From NCBI GenBank assembly GCA_017482685.1, contig JAFUMP010000022.1, positions 1 through 63,958 on the forward strand: 63,958 bases of DNA, written 5' to 3'. The notes below the pieces were generated by a model. The model saw nothing but the letters and a program-made list of their open reading frames with translations. It was not told where the DNA came from and did no database searches. This DNA comes from a bacterium (GTDB lineage Bacteria; Cyanobacteriota; Vampirovibrionia; Gastranaerophilales; Gastranaerophilaceae). The translations under genes and the position numbers were made by a program. Shown here in pieces: positions 1 through 8,287 of this stretch (position 1 is its first letter; the number at the start of each line of letters is the position of its first letter).

Positions 1-1073
1 AATGTGATTTAATCGAAGAAATTTCAAGGATAAATGGTTACGACAAAATTACTCCAACTTTACCAACAAAAGGAGAGCCAGCTGAAATTTCTCTCACTGA
101 AAGAGTAATTAAAAAGATTCATGAATTAATGCTTGCTTGTGGTTTGAATGAAATGCAAACTTCATCATTAATCGGAGAGCCTTTATTAAAACAATTCAAT
201 ATGAAATATGATAAAGAGAACGCCGTTTTTGTTGAAAACCCAGCTTCAGAAGAGTTTGCAATGCTTCGTCAAACAATGGCTGCAAGTTTACTTAACTGTG
301 TAAAATATAATTATGATAATGGTCAAAAAGATTTTTGGGGCTATGAAATAGGAAGAACTTATATTAAAGTAGCAGAAGCTAATGAAAAAGATTCAGGTGT
401 AAAAGAAACACAAACTTTAGCTGGTGTAATTACTGGCAATGTTCAAAAATCTTTATGGCAAAATACCGGAGAGGTAGACTTTTATACAGTAAAAGGTATT
501 GTGGATAAAATTTTAGAAGAGTTTGGACTAACAAGAAGAATTAAATTTGCTCTATTAGCAGATTCTCCTCTTGCAGAATCTCATAATGCACTTCATCCGT
601 ATAAAACAGCAGTTCTTACAATGTTAGGGAAACAACCGCAAATTATAGGTTATTACGGAGAAATTCATCCAGAATTAAGAGGTAAATTAAAATTAAATCA
701 ATCCGCTTTCTTATTCAAACTTGATTTAGATATGCTTATTGAAGGTGTAAATGAGTCAGTTCCTCGTTACAAAAAATTACCTCAATTCCCAGAAGTACAA
801 AGAGATTTGGCTGTAATTATACCTAAAAAAACTTCATGGGATGATTTAGAAAAAGTTGTTAAAAAGGGTGTTGATAATAAAATCTTTAACGGATGTGACG
901 TATTTGATATCTACGAAGGTGAACATGTTTCAGAAGGGTTTAAATCAGTTGCATTTAGAATCAAAATGCAAGATGTAAATGCTACATTAACAGATGAGGC
1001 GATTGAAACACAAATGGCGAATGTTCGTTCAGCATTAAAAAAAGCAATGCCTGACTTAAGCTTTAGAGAATAA
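1..1073 (+). CDS. pheT: Phenylalanyl-tRNA synthetase beta subunit, C-terminal part (5' end outside window)
   Basis: The reading frame is open from the first bases of the window, so this is the last 356 residues of a protein that normally has about 800. The visible start contains the DLIEEISRINGYDKI-type end of the B5 domain. The inactive catalytic-like core follows, and the C-terminal ferredoxin-fold anticodon-binding (FDX-ACB) domain runs from about PRYKKLPQFPEVQRD to the end. In the family, PheT pairs with PheS to charge tRNA-Phe in the cytoplasm, and the FDX-ACB domain grips the tRNA. The ATG at 129 is internal and is not the start. A strong hairpin terminator follows the stop codon. Confidence 0.95.
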   Translation, partial: CDLIEEISRINGYDKITPTLPTKGEPAEISLTERVIKKIHELMLACGLNEMQTSSLIGEPLLKQFNMKYDKENAVFVENPASEEFAMLRQTMAASLLNCVKYNYDNGQKDFWGYEIGRTYIKVAEANEKDSGVKETQTLAGVITGNVQKSLWQNTGEVDFYTVKGIVDKILEEFGLTRRIKFALLADSPLAESHNALHPYKTAVLTMLGKQPQIIGYYGEIHPELRGKLKLNQSAFLFKLDLDMLIEGVNESVPRYKKLPQFPEVQRDLAVIIPKKTSWDDLEKVVKKGVDNKIFNGCDVFDIYEGEHVSEGFKSVAFRIKMQDVNATLTDEAIETQMANVRSALKKAMPDLSFRE

Positions 1074-1091
1074 TCATAATATTATAAAACT

Positions 1092-1127
1092 AATGCGGGG
1101 TTGAATATATATATTCAACCCCGCATT
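1092..1127. terminator. Perfect 36-bp palindrome, terminator of pheT
   Basis: Two 18-base arms (AATGCGGGGTTGAATATA and its exact complement) meet with no unpaired loop, 18 bases after the pheT stop. The GC-rich foot and following TTG/TT-rich bases suit an intrinsic terminator; symmetry could let it work on both strands. Confidence 0.8.
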
Positions 1128-1230
1128 TTGTTAATTTATGTAAATACATATTTATAAATTTAGCAATTTAAATACAACAAAAAACTTTAACAATATATAG
1201 GGAATTTTTAGTTTATATTGAGGTATTACT

Positions 1231-1776
1231 ATGACATTAAATACAGATAGCATTAGCGCTATTAAAACTGTCGAAAATACAAATATTGAAAATAGTAACA
1301 GTTCTTCCGAAACTTCTAAAGAAGGTATTTTCAAGGAAGAATTAGAAAAGAAAACAAATAATGAAAATAATAATGATGATATTTTAAAACAAATCAAAGA
1401 TTTAGAAGCACAAAAAAAAGAACTTGAAAATAACAAAAAAAACAAAGATAAAAACAATATGTTTACAGGTGGATTAATAGGCTTGTTTTCATCATTTTTC
1501 GCATTGGGAAACGCTGCAAATGCAAATAGTGTATCACAAAGTACAAATTCTTTAAGAATATGCTATGACAAACTCGCTTTCTTAATAAAAAATAGAAGTC
1601 TTAGAAGTGCTCTTCCACTTGCTTTTGCAAGTGCCTTCACTACAAGCATGATATTGACTGGAGTCATTGGTGGATTAATAGCTTCAAAAACAATCTTTGG
1701 TGAAGAATATTATGATAATAAAATTTCTAATCTCGACAAAAAAATTACTGAAAAACAAGCTATGCTAACGACTTAA
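1231..1776 (+). CDS. Hypothetical protein with charged coiled coil and two membrane segments
   Basis: I do not recognise the family of this 181-residue protein. The first 75 residues are Glu/Lys/Asn-rich and predict a coiled coil, with no signal peptide. Two hydrophobic stretches follow, near residues 78-98 (GGLIGLFSSFFALGNAA) and 131-153 (a Gly-rich ILTGVIGGLI stretch), and the protein ends in a second short charged helix. The likely topology is both ends cytoplasmic with a short loop between the helices. It stands alone after the pheT terminator with a GAGG ribosome site 10 bases before the ATG. Its layout (charged helix, two Gly-rich membrane helices, charged tail) recalls the proteins at 31727 and 32354, but I see no shared motif. 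Confidence 0.6.
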   Translation: MTLNTDSISAIKTVENTNIENSNSSSETSKEGIFKEELEKKTNNENNNDDILKQIKDLEAQKKELENNKKNKDKNNMFTGGLIGLFSSFFALGNAANANSVSQSTNSLRICYDKLAFLIKNRSLRSALPLAFASAFTTSMILTGVIGGLIASKTIFGEEYYDNKISNLDKKITEKQAMLTT

Positions 1777-1784
1777 AACATTAA

Positions 1785-1937
1785 TTATAATAATAAATAA
1801 TTACGCTCAGTATTAGGTATATAGGCTTTTTTATAACATTCAGGAATAATAATTTTTACATATTCCTCTCTTTTTCGAAGCCCACTCAACCCAACAATCG
1901 TTTTGTCATGATTAAAAAAATCTTTAATAAATTGCAT
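1785..1937 (-). CDS. Candidate 50-residue basic protein
   Basis: This small reading frame lies inside the 312-base gap between two annotated genes. It starts MQFIKDFFNHDKTIVG, contains the stretch SGLRKREEYVKIIIPE and ends NTERNYLLL. Upstream on the minus strand there is ATGAGGTTTGAAAC before the ATG, so a GAGG ribosome site sits at an acceptable distance. It overlaps nothing, and its composition looks like protein (Lys/Arg/Glu/Ile mixture, no low-complexity run). There is no membrane segment or cysteine pair. I cannot name a function. It could be a chance frame, and conservation in related genomes would decide. Confidence 0.45.
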   Translation of the reverse strand: MQFIKDFFNHDKTIVGLSGLRKREEYVKIIIPECYKKAYIPNTERNYLLL

Positions 1938-2042
1938 GTTTCAAACCTCATTATTATATGATATAATTTAATTAAGGTTATTTATTAAAAAGTAAAGAGA
2001 GCTGTTATTAATAAAATAATTTAGCATTCTAATATTTAATAA

Positions 2043-2071
2043 TTGAAGTTAGTAGACTAAATAAATATAAT
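2043..2071 (+). promoter_or_regulatory. Candidate sigma-70 promoter of the DUF1858 gene
   Basis: TTGAAG and a consensus TATAAT are separated by exactly 17 bases. The predicted start site near 2078 would leave only about 11 untranslated bases, with the AGG of the ribosome site at its very 5' end, which is unusually short and lowers confidence. Confidence 0.4.
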
Positions 2072-2088
2072 TCAGAAAGGTTAGAAAA

Positions 2089-2289
2089 ATGGGAAAAGTT
2101 ACAAAAGATATGGGAATTTTAGATATTGTTCAACAATATCCACAAGCAGTAGAAGTTTTCCAAAAATATGGTATGGGATGCCTTGGGTGCGCAGCAGCTA
2201 GATTTGAAAATCTTGAAGCTGGTGCAAGAGTTCACGGATTTGATCCCGACCAAATGTGCGCTGATATAAATGCACTTATCGAAGAATAG
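2089..2289 (+). CDS. DUF1858 / hybrid-cluster-associated redox disulfide domain protein
   Basis: This 66-residue protein consists only of the small helical DUF1858 domain: VTKDMGILDIVQQYP at the start and GMGCLGCAAA with the family's Cys-x-x-Cys pair at about residues 30-33. The same domain is catalogued as a disulfide domain associated with hybrid cluster (prismane) proteins, so a thiol redox or nitrosative-stress role is plausible, though not proven. It is preceded by an AAAGG ribosome site and followed after six bases by a 13-bp hairpin that separates it from the NfeD gene. It is a single-domain cytoplasmic protein with no signal peptide. Confidence 0.8.
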   Translation: MGKVTKDMGILDIVQQYPQAVEVFQKYGMGCLGCAAARFENLEAGARVHGFDPDQMCADINALIEE

Positions 2290-2295
2290 TTAATG

Positions 2296-2326
2296 ATAAG
2301 GCTAGTAGTAAAACTACTAGCCTTAT
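2296..2326 (+). terminator. Hairpin between DUF1858 and NfeD genes
   Basis: Two 13-base arms (ATAAGGCTAGTAG and its complement) enclose a 5-base loop. No T run follows, so this may be a leaky terminator or RNA-processing hairpin. It lies inside the longer reading frame that could start at 2293, which supports the later NfeD start at 2350. Confidence 0.55.
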
Positions 2327-2349
2327 ATGTAAAAAAGAGGAGTTTTATT

Positions 2350-2778
2350 ATGACGGTTTGGCAATTATTAGCTATCTGTGGAATCGGGTTTATAATATTA
2401 GAAATCTTTACACCAAGTATGTTTTTCTTAAACTTTGCTTTAGCATCTTTCATTACAGCAGGAGTTTCTTTTTGGGTAAAAAATCCTTATACTTTAGCTA
2501 TTATATTTGTAGTTTTTTCTTTTATATCATTTATTTTTCTACGTCCTATAATAATGAAAAGATTTAATAAATCAAATGAAACAGGAATCAACAACAAATA
2601 TATTGGCAAAATTGTAAAAGCAGAAACCAGTATTGATAATAATTCTGGCGTGATTAGCATTTATGGAGAACGCTGGGAAGCACGTAGTGAAAATGGTACA
2701 ATTATTAATCAAGGTAGCGAAGTGAAAATTGTACGCAATGAAAGTATTATAATGTATGTTTCTGAAAATTTTGAATAA
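2350..2778 (+). CDS. NfeD-like membrane protein
   Basis: This 142-residue protein has two or three membrane helices (residues about 5-25 and 27-70), followed by a small beta-rich OB-fold-like tail with IGKIVKAETSIDNNSG and GERWEARSENG. That layout is typical of short NfeD proteins, which work with SPFH/stomatin proteins in membrane microdomains. The start chosen is the ATG at 2350 with an AGAGGAG ribosome site. The earlier in-frame ATG at 2293 would run through a hairpin and lacks such a site. The SPFH gene follows 35 bases later, the usual pairing. Confidence 0.8.
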   Translation: MTVWQLLAICGIGFIILEIFTPSMFFLNFALASFITAGVSFWVKNPYTLAIIFVVFSFISFIFLRPIIMKRFNKSNETGINNKYIGKIVKAETSIDNNSGVISIYGERWEARSENGTIINQGSEVKIVRNESIIMYVSENFE

Positions 2779-2813
2779 TTAAAAAGTTTATTAAAAAAGA
2801 GAAGGAGGGATTA

Positions 2814-3788
2814 ATGTTTTCATTTTCATTATTTTTAATTGCTTTAGCTATTATTTTTGTTGTAAAAGGTGTTGTTATTGTACAACAAGCTGAAGTTGTA
2901 ATAGTTGAGCGCTTAGGAAAATTTGACAGAGTTCTTGAGTCAGGTTTTAATTTTATAATACCTGTTATCGAAGCTCCTCGCGCAATAGATTGGAAAACTT
3001 CACAAAGAGGATTTGATGGCTCTACATATTCTATCATCCAAAAAAGAACTAGAATCGATTTAAGAGAAGCTGTATACGATTTCCCTCGTCAAAATGTAAT
3101 TACAAAAGATAATGTTTCAATAAGTATTAACGCACTTTTGTATTTCCAAATAGTTGATCCAAAATCAGCAGTTTATGAAATCCAAAACTTACCAGAAGCT
3201 ATTGAAAAATTAACTCAAACAAACCTAAGAAACTTAGTTGGTCAATTAGACCTAGATGAATCTTTAGTTTCTAGAGACAAAATTAACCACGAATTAAGAG
3301 CAATTTTAGATGATGCGACAAACAAATGGGGCGTAAAAGTTAATCGTGTAGAATTACAAGATATCATTCCACCTACCGATATTCAAACTGCCATGGAAAA
3401 ACAAATGAAAGCTGAACGTGATAGACGTGCAGCTATTCTTGAAGCTGAAGGTTTGAAAAAATCAGCAGTTCTTAAAGCAGAAGGGGAAAAAGAAGCAGCT
3501 ATTAACCGTGCAGAAGGTGAAAAACAAGCAAATATTTTAAAAGCAGAGGGTATTGCTCAAGCAAGAATTTTAGAAGCTGATGGTGAAAAAGAAGCTATTG
3601 GCAGAATCATTAATGCTCTTGCAGATAAAGGGCAACCTGATAAATATTTAATCGCTATGAAGTATTTAGAGACAATGAAAACTATTACTTCTGGTCAAAA
3701 TAACAAAGTTGTTTACATGCCTTATGAAGCAACTGGAATTTTAAGCTCTGTTGACGGTATTAAACAAATGCTTGATAGTAATAAATAA
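2814..3788 (+). CDS. SPFH/stomatin-like membrane-scaffold protein (paraslipin type)
   Basis: The 324-residue protein has one N-terminal membrane anchor (residues about 2-22, ending VVKGVVIVQQAE) followed by the SPFH/band-7 domain (VVERLGKFDRVLESGFNFI, then the DNVSISINALLYFQI strand). A long Ala/Glu/Lys coiled coil with repeated KAEGEKEAA units covers about residues 200-260. The length and the QQAEVVIVERLGKF signature fit the bacterial QmcA/paraslipin group. In the family these oligomerise as scaffolds on the inner membrane together with NfeD, encoded just upstream. The ribosome site GAAGGAGGG is strong, and a large terminator hairpin follows. Confidence 0.9.
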   Translation: MFSFSLFLIALAIIFVVKGVVIVQQAEVVIVERLGKFDRVLESGFNFIIPVIEAPRAIDWKTSQRGFDGSTYSIIQKRTRIDLREAVYDFPRQNVITKDNVSISINALLYFQIVDPKSAVYEIQNLPEAIEKLTQTNLRNLVGQLDLDESLVSRDKINHELRAILDDATNKWGVKVNRVELQDIIPPTDIQTAMEKQMKAERDRRAAILEAEGLKKSAVLKAEGEKEAAINRAEGEKQANILKAEGIAQARILEADGEKEAIGRIINALADKGQPDKYLIAMKYLETMKTITSGQNNKVVYMPYEATGILSSVDGIKQMLDSNK

Positions 3789-3807
3789 TTTAGTTATTAA
3801 TAAAAAC

Positions 3808-3850
3808 AAAAAATGGGGGATTTTTACTTTGTAAAAATCCCCCATTTTTT
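3808..3850. terminator. Bidirectional terminator between SPFH gene and gatA
   Basis: A stem of about 20 base pairs built on AAATGGGGGATTTTTAC and its complement, with a 3-base loop, is flanked by A and T runs on the two sides. It can end both the plus-strand SPFH transcript and the minus-strand gatA transcript. Confidence 0.85.
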
Positions 3851-3866
3851 TATAAAAGATTAATTC

Positions 3867-5330
3867 TTAAATATTAGCTAATTGTTTGTAATAATCGTGA
3901 GATTGTTCAAACTTATAAGCAATATTAAATAACTTAGCTTCGCTTAATTGTGGTGACATCAATTGTAAGCCTATTGGCATACCATCTCCATCAAAACCAG
4001 CAGGAATACTCATTGCAGGAATACCAGCCAAGTTAGCCGAAATTGTTGCAATATCAGTAAGATACATTGCTAGTGGATCTTCTGTTTTTGAACCCAAATC
4101 AAACGCTGTATTTGGACAAGTTGGAGATATTAAAACATCAACTTTTTCAAAAGCTTTAACAAAACCTTCTGTTACAACTCTTCTCATTTGTTGAGCTTTT
4201 TTGTAATATGCATCATAGTAACCAGATGATAATGCATAAGTTCCTAACATAATTCTACGTTTAACTTCTGCACCAAAACCTTCAGCTCTTGATTTGCAGT
4301 ACATTTCTAGAAGGTTTTCTGCATTATCAGTTCTATGTCCATATCGAACTCCGTCAAATCTAGCCAAATTTGAGCTACATTCTGCAGTTGCTAAAATATA
4401 ATATATACCAATTGAATGTTTAAGATTAGGTAAAGAAATTTCAACAACTTCTGCGCCTAAAGCTTTATATGTATCAATTGCATTTTGCATCGCTTTTTGA
4501 ACATCTGGAGCAAGCCCTTCTCCAACAAGTTCTTTAACTACACCAACCCTCAATCCCTTAATATCATTGTTTAAGCTTGCTCTATAGTTTTGAACAGGTA
4601 TATTCAAAGAAGTTGAATCGTGAGGGTCATAACCTTCAATAATTTCTAAAAGCGCAGCTGAATCTTCAACTGTTCTAGAAAATGGACCAATTTGGTCAAG
4701 AGATGATGCAAAAGCAATAAGCCCATATCTTGATACTTTACCATAGGTTGGTTTCATACCTACAATACCACAGAAACTTGCTGGCAAACGAATACTTCCA
4801 CCTGTATCAGAACCTAATGCAAGTGTAGCTTCACAAGATGAAACTGCTGCAGCAGAACCACCTGAAGAACCACCAGGAACTTTATTTAAATTCCAAGGAT
4901 TATGAACTTTTTTGAAAGCTGAATTTTCGTTTGATGATCCCATTGCAAACTCATCTAAATTTGCTTTACCTACGATTGGAACTAAATTATCAAGTAATTT
5001 TTGTGTAACTGTAGCATTATACGGTGATACAAAATTTTCTAAAATTTTACTTGAAGCTGTTGTTCTTGATCCAACTAAATTCATATTATCTTTTAACGCT
5101 AAAGGTACACCTGCTAAAAGCGGTAAATCTTCATTTTTTGCAACTTTTTCATCAACTTTTTTAGCAGTTTCTAACGCAATTTCTTCTGTTAAAGAATTAA
5201 ACGCTCCTAATTTTTCATCAATAGAATTGATTCTATCTAAAGAAGCTTTTGTTAATTCTGTTGCAGAAACCTTTTTTTCTTTTATTGCGCTAAATTGTTC
5301 CATTGCGCTTTTTCTTAATATTTCTTGCAT
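3867..5330 (-). CDS. gatA: Asp-tRNA(Asn)/Glu-tRNA(Gln) amidotransferase subunit A
   Basis: The protein is full length for GatA (487 residues) and is an amidase-signature enzyme. The catalytic triad is visible: Lys80 in PLALKDNMN, the cis-Ser155 in PGGSSGGSAAAVSS and the nucleophile Ser179 in GSDTGGSI. In the GatCAB complex it frees ammonia from glutamine and, with GatB, converts mischarged Glu-tRNA-Gln or Asp-tRNA-Asn. GatB and GatC are not in this window, so the operon is split. The start is the ATG with a strong AAGGAGA ribosome site seven bases upstream. It shares the hairpin at 3808 with the convergent SPFH gene. Confidence 0.96.
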   Translation of the reverse strand: MQEILRKSAMEQFSAIKEKKVSATELTKASLDRINSIDEKLGAFNSLTEEIALETAKKVDEKVAKNEDLPLLAGVPLALKDNMNLVGSRTTASSKILENFVSPYNATVTQKLLDNLVPIVGKANLDEFAMGSSNENSAFKKVHNPWNLNKVPGGSSGGSAAAVSSCEATLALGSDTGGSIRLPASFCGIVGMKPTYGKVSRYGLIAFASSLDQIGPFSRTVEDSAALLEIIEGYDPHDSTSLNIPVQNYRASLNNDIKGLRVGVVKELVGEGLAPDVQKAMQNAIDTYKALGAEVVEISLPNLKHSIGIYYILATAECSSNLARFDGVRYGHRTDNAENLLEMYCKSRAEGFGAEVKRRIMLGTYALSSGYYDAYYKKAQQMRRVVTEGFVKAFEKVDVLISPTCPNTAFDLGSKTEDPLAMYLTDIATISANLAGIPAMSIPAGFDGDGMPIGLQLMSPQLSEAKLFNIAYKFEQSHDYYKQLANI

Positions 5331-5389
5331 ATCTTCTCCTTAATTTCCATTAAGAAAATTATATCACAAAATATAAATTTCCTTATTTT

Positions 5390-6445
5390 CTAATTCTCTT
5401 CATTTTCAATCGGCTTAGTTAAAACACTTATTATACTTAAAATTATCATTATAAAAATTAAAATTCCGATATAAATAAAGTAATGTTTTAATATACCTGA
5501 AAAATATGTTGCAATTGCGCCACCAACAATCGCTACCGATGTTAAAATAGCAACAGTTTTCTTTTGAGAAAAACCTGCTTTTAATAATTTGTGATGAATA
5601 TGTTCAGCGTCTGCAACAAACGGTGAAGAACCCTTCATAATTCGTCTTAAACTTGAATAAGTTATATCCATAATAGGAACAGCTAATACTAAAAACGGTA
5701 ATAAAATAGCTAAAGTTGCACCTTTCATAACCCCAGCAATAGAAAGAGTTGCTAACAAGAAACCCGAAAATAGCGCTCCAGAATCTCCCATAAATATTTT
5801 TGCAGGATTAAAATTGAAAGTTAAAAAAGCTAACATAGAACCAGCTAAAATAAAAGCTATGAGTGCAGTGATAGGTTGTGCTGGAGTCATTGCAACTGCA
5901 ACAAGCGCTAATGCTACCGAATTAACTGTTATTACAGAACCAGCTAAACCATCTACTCCGTCAATAAAATTAACCGCATTAGAAATCCCCACAATCCAAA
6001 GAATTGTTATTGGATAAGAGAAAAATCCTAAATTTATAGCCTCGCCAAAAGGATTAAATAATGTATCAATTTTCACACCAAGCAAATAAACAATTGTTGC
6101 AATTGAAAGCTGTATTACAAGTTTAAATTTAGCATCTAAATTATAAATATCATCAATTAACCCTAATAAAAACATCAAAGAACCACCAAGAAGAATACCT
6201 GATAATAAGCTCCCGTAAGGATAATAACTAAGTAAAACCAAAAATAGAAATGTTAGCATTGTGCTTAGCCAAATTGCAATTCCACCCAACCTCGAAATTG
6301 GTGCTTTATGAATTTTTCTTTCATTTGGCAAATCAACAAGTCCCTCTTTTTGAGACCAATCAATTACAAAAGGTACAATAAATACACCTAATAAATAAGA
6401 AATAAATGCTCCTATTACATGAGCTTGTGAAAGTTTTATTATCAT
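5390..6445 (-). CDS. Undecaprenyl-phosphate sugar-1-phosphate transferase, WecA/TagO type
   Basis: This 351-residue protein has about ten or eleven membrane helices. Family residues are present: GLIDDIYNL with the paired Asp, the NFIDGVDGLAGS motif, the MGDSGA motif and the EHIHHKLLKAG motif. The last is diagnostic for WecA/TagO-like polyisoprenyl-phosphate HexNAc-1-phosphate transferases rather than MraY. The enzyme would start O-antigen, teichoic-like or other lipid-linked glycans on the inner membrane. The start at MIIKLSQAH is chosen because TTGAGGATGTT sits just before it; 13 further in-frame codons upstream lack a ribosome site. Glycosyltransferase genes lie directly upstream behind their own terminator. 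Confidence 0.85.
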   Translation of the reverse strand: MIIKLSQAHVIGAFISYLLGVFIVPFVIDWSQKEGLVDLPNERKIHKAPISRLGGIAIWLSTMLTFLFLVLLSYYPYGSLLSGILLGGSLMFLLGLIDDIYNLDAKFKLVIQLSIATIVYLLGVKIDTLFNPFGEAINLGFFSYPITILWIVGISNAVNFIDGVDGLAGSVITVNSVALALVAVAMTPAQPITALIAFILAGSMLAFLTFNFNPAKIFMGDSGALFSGFLLATLSIAGVMKGATLAILLPFLVLAVPIMDITYSSLRRIMKGSSPFVADAEHIHHKLLKAGFSQKKTVAILTSVAIVGGAIATYFSGILKHYFIYIGILIFIMIILSIISVLTKPIENEEN

Positions 6446-6515
6446 AACATCCTCAATAGTTTTTCTATATTGTAACACGAGCAAAAAAATATTAATATTT
6501 GAAATGTTTTTATAA

Positions 6516-6548
6516 AAAAAGATGTTGCGTTAAATGCAACATCTTTTT
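6516..6548 (-). terminator. Terminator after the tandem glycosyltransferase gene
   Basis: A 13-base-pair stem (AAAAAGATGTTGC with its complement) and a 7-base loop lie six bases beyond the stop, followed on the minus strand by a T run. Confidence 0.8.
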
Positions 6549-6553
6549 CAAAG

Positions 6554-8287
6554 TTATTCTTGCATAATTAATTCAAGGGTTTTGAGTTTCTCTTCAGGTT
6601 CAGCACCAAAATTATTTATTATTTCATTAGCATATTTATAATAAGCATCTTTATAATCTTTTAAAATATTTTCTTCTTTTAAATATTTATAAACCTCTCT
6701 CAATACATGGCAAGCAGTTCTTGATTTTTCTATATTTCCTTGACTTAATTGCATAATAGATCCAGCTCTTTGTCTATAAAAATATAAACACTTATCTAAT
6801 AAATATATTTGTCTTGTTTTTGTAAAAGCTTTCCAATAAAATTCAACATCCTCATAAATTATTTTTTCTGGCCAATCAAGACTATGTTTCATTAAAAAAT
6901 TTCTTCTATAAGCTTTATTCCATGTAATTAAAGGTAAACTTCCCAAATTCGTTTCATTTAAAGTAAGATAACCTTCAGGCATATTATAAAAATACATATT
7001 AAAATCCATTGGCGCTTTTCTATTTTCTGCTTCAAGCCAGTAATCAGCCTTAAACCAAACAGAATCAAGCCCTGTTTCATTGAATTTTTGTACAACTAAA
7101 GATATGCAATTTCGTTCTATCCAATCATCTGAATCAATAAAAAACATTATTTCACCAGTAGCATTATGCAAACCTGTTGTCCTTGCCCCGCCAAGCCCTT
7201 TGTTCTGTTTATGTCGAATAATTTTAATTCTAGAGTCTTCTTTAGCTAATTTTTTAACAATGTTTATAGATTTATCTTGTCCACAATCATCTACACAAAT
7301 TATTTCAAGATTTCTATAAGTTTGCTCCATAATACTGCGCAAACATTGTTCAATATATGGTTCTACATTATAAAACGGAACAACTACACTTACTAAAGGT
7401 TTTTTACGAATATCTAAACACTCATAATCAGCCGGAAAATCCATATTTTTAAGAAATTCTATAGCTAATTTTTTATTTTCATTAGTTGGGCAAGATTGCA
7501 ACATCATGTTAATACGATTTTGCATAAGTTTTACTAACGAAATCTTATGCTCTTCATAAATACCCTCTTTTTTATAAAAATCTCTAGTTTCTTTAACTGT
7601 TTGAAAAATATCTGCTGGAGTTCCATTTCCATTTTGGAATGTTGTTACAACAGATCCTTCTCTTATTCTATAGTTATATAAACAATCTTTTAACGTAAGC
7701 ACTTTATGATGATGAGAATAATAACGGAAATAAAAATGTCCATCCTCATCAAATTTAATATTCGTAGGCCAATGAATATTAAGTTTTCGCACTGACTCTG
7801 TACGATAAGCTTTCATTCCGCACATATCAGGGAATGATACTACATTTTCTGGAGTTAAATATACATATCCTCCTGGATAATTACAAATTGGCTCATCCTG
7901 ATAAGTACCAGTTGCATCATAATATCTATAACCATTAAACCATATACTTTCCGTTGTACAATATTTAAAGGCATCATAAAGAACTTGTAAAGTATTAGGA
8001 TTTATCCAATCATCTGAATCAACACAGAAAAAATACTCGCCTATTGCATTATCAAGAGCTAAATTTCTAGCAGCCCCAACACCTCGATTTTTATCTTGAT
8101 AAAAAATCCTTATTCTTGAATCTGTTTTAGCTAAATCTTCAACAATTTTTATTGAATTATCACCACCACAATCATCAACACATAAAATTTCAAAATCTTC
8201 AAATGTTTGCGCAAGTATACTTTCTATACATTGTTTTACATATTTTTCTACTTTATAAACAGGAACAATTATTGAAAATGTTGTCAT
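6554..8287 (-). CDS. Tandem family-2 glycosyltransferase (two GT-A domains)
   Basis: The 577 residues hold two complete GT2 domains. The first begins FSIIVPVYKVEKYVKQC and carries its DxD-like metal site as CVDSDDW near residue 92. The second begins VSVVVPFYNVEPYIEQC near residue 298 with FIDSDDW near 384. The two halves match each other closely (CVDDCGGDNSIKIV against CVDDCGQDKSINIV), indicating an internal duplication. It is cytoplasmic, with no membrane segment. A role in building a surface glycan from NDP-sugars is likely; donor and acceptor cannot be told from sequence. It starts immediately after the stop of the upstream gene, so translational coupling is likely. Confidence 0.9.
   Translation of the reverse strand: MTTFSIIVPVYKVEKYVKQCIESILAQTFEDFEILCVDDCGGDNSIKIVEDLAKTDSRIRIFYQDKNRGVGAARNLALDNAIGEYFFCVDSDDWINPNTLQVLYDAFKYCTTESIWFNGYRYYDATGTYQDEPICNYPGGYVYLTPENVVSFPDMCGMKAYRTESVRKLNIHWPTNIKFDEDGHFYFRYYSHHHKVLTLKDCLYNYRIREGSVVTTFQNGNGTPADIFQTVKETRDFYKKEGIYEEHKISLVKLMQNRINMMLQSCPTNENKKLAIEFLKNMDFPADYECLDIRKKPLVSVVVPFYNVEPYIEQCLRSIMEQTYRNLEIICVDDCGQDKSINIVKKLAKEDSRIKIIRHKQNKGLGGARTTGLHNATGEIMFFIDSDDWIERNCISLVVQKFNETGLDSVWFKADYWLEAENRKAPMDFNMYFYNMPEGYLTLNETNLGSLPLITWNKAYRRNFLMKHSLDWPEKIIYEDVEFYWKAFTKTRQIYLLDKCLYFYRQRAGSIMQLSQGNIEKSRTACHVLREVYKYLKEENILKDYKDAYYKYANEIINNFGAEPEEKLKTLELIMQE

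Noticed and set aside
129..1073. Start of pheT at the ATG at 129
   Set aside because: The frame is open to the window edge and the preceding codons encode the conserved end of the B5 domain, so the gene simply continues upstream.
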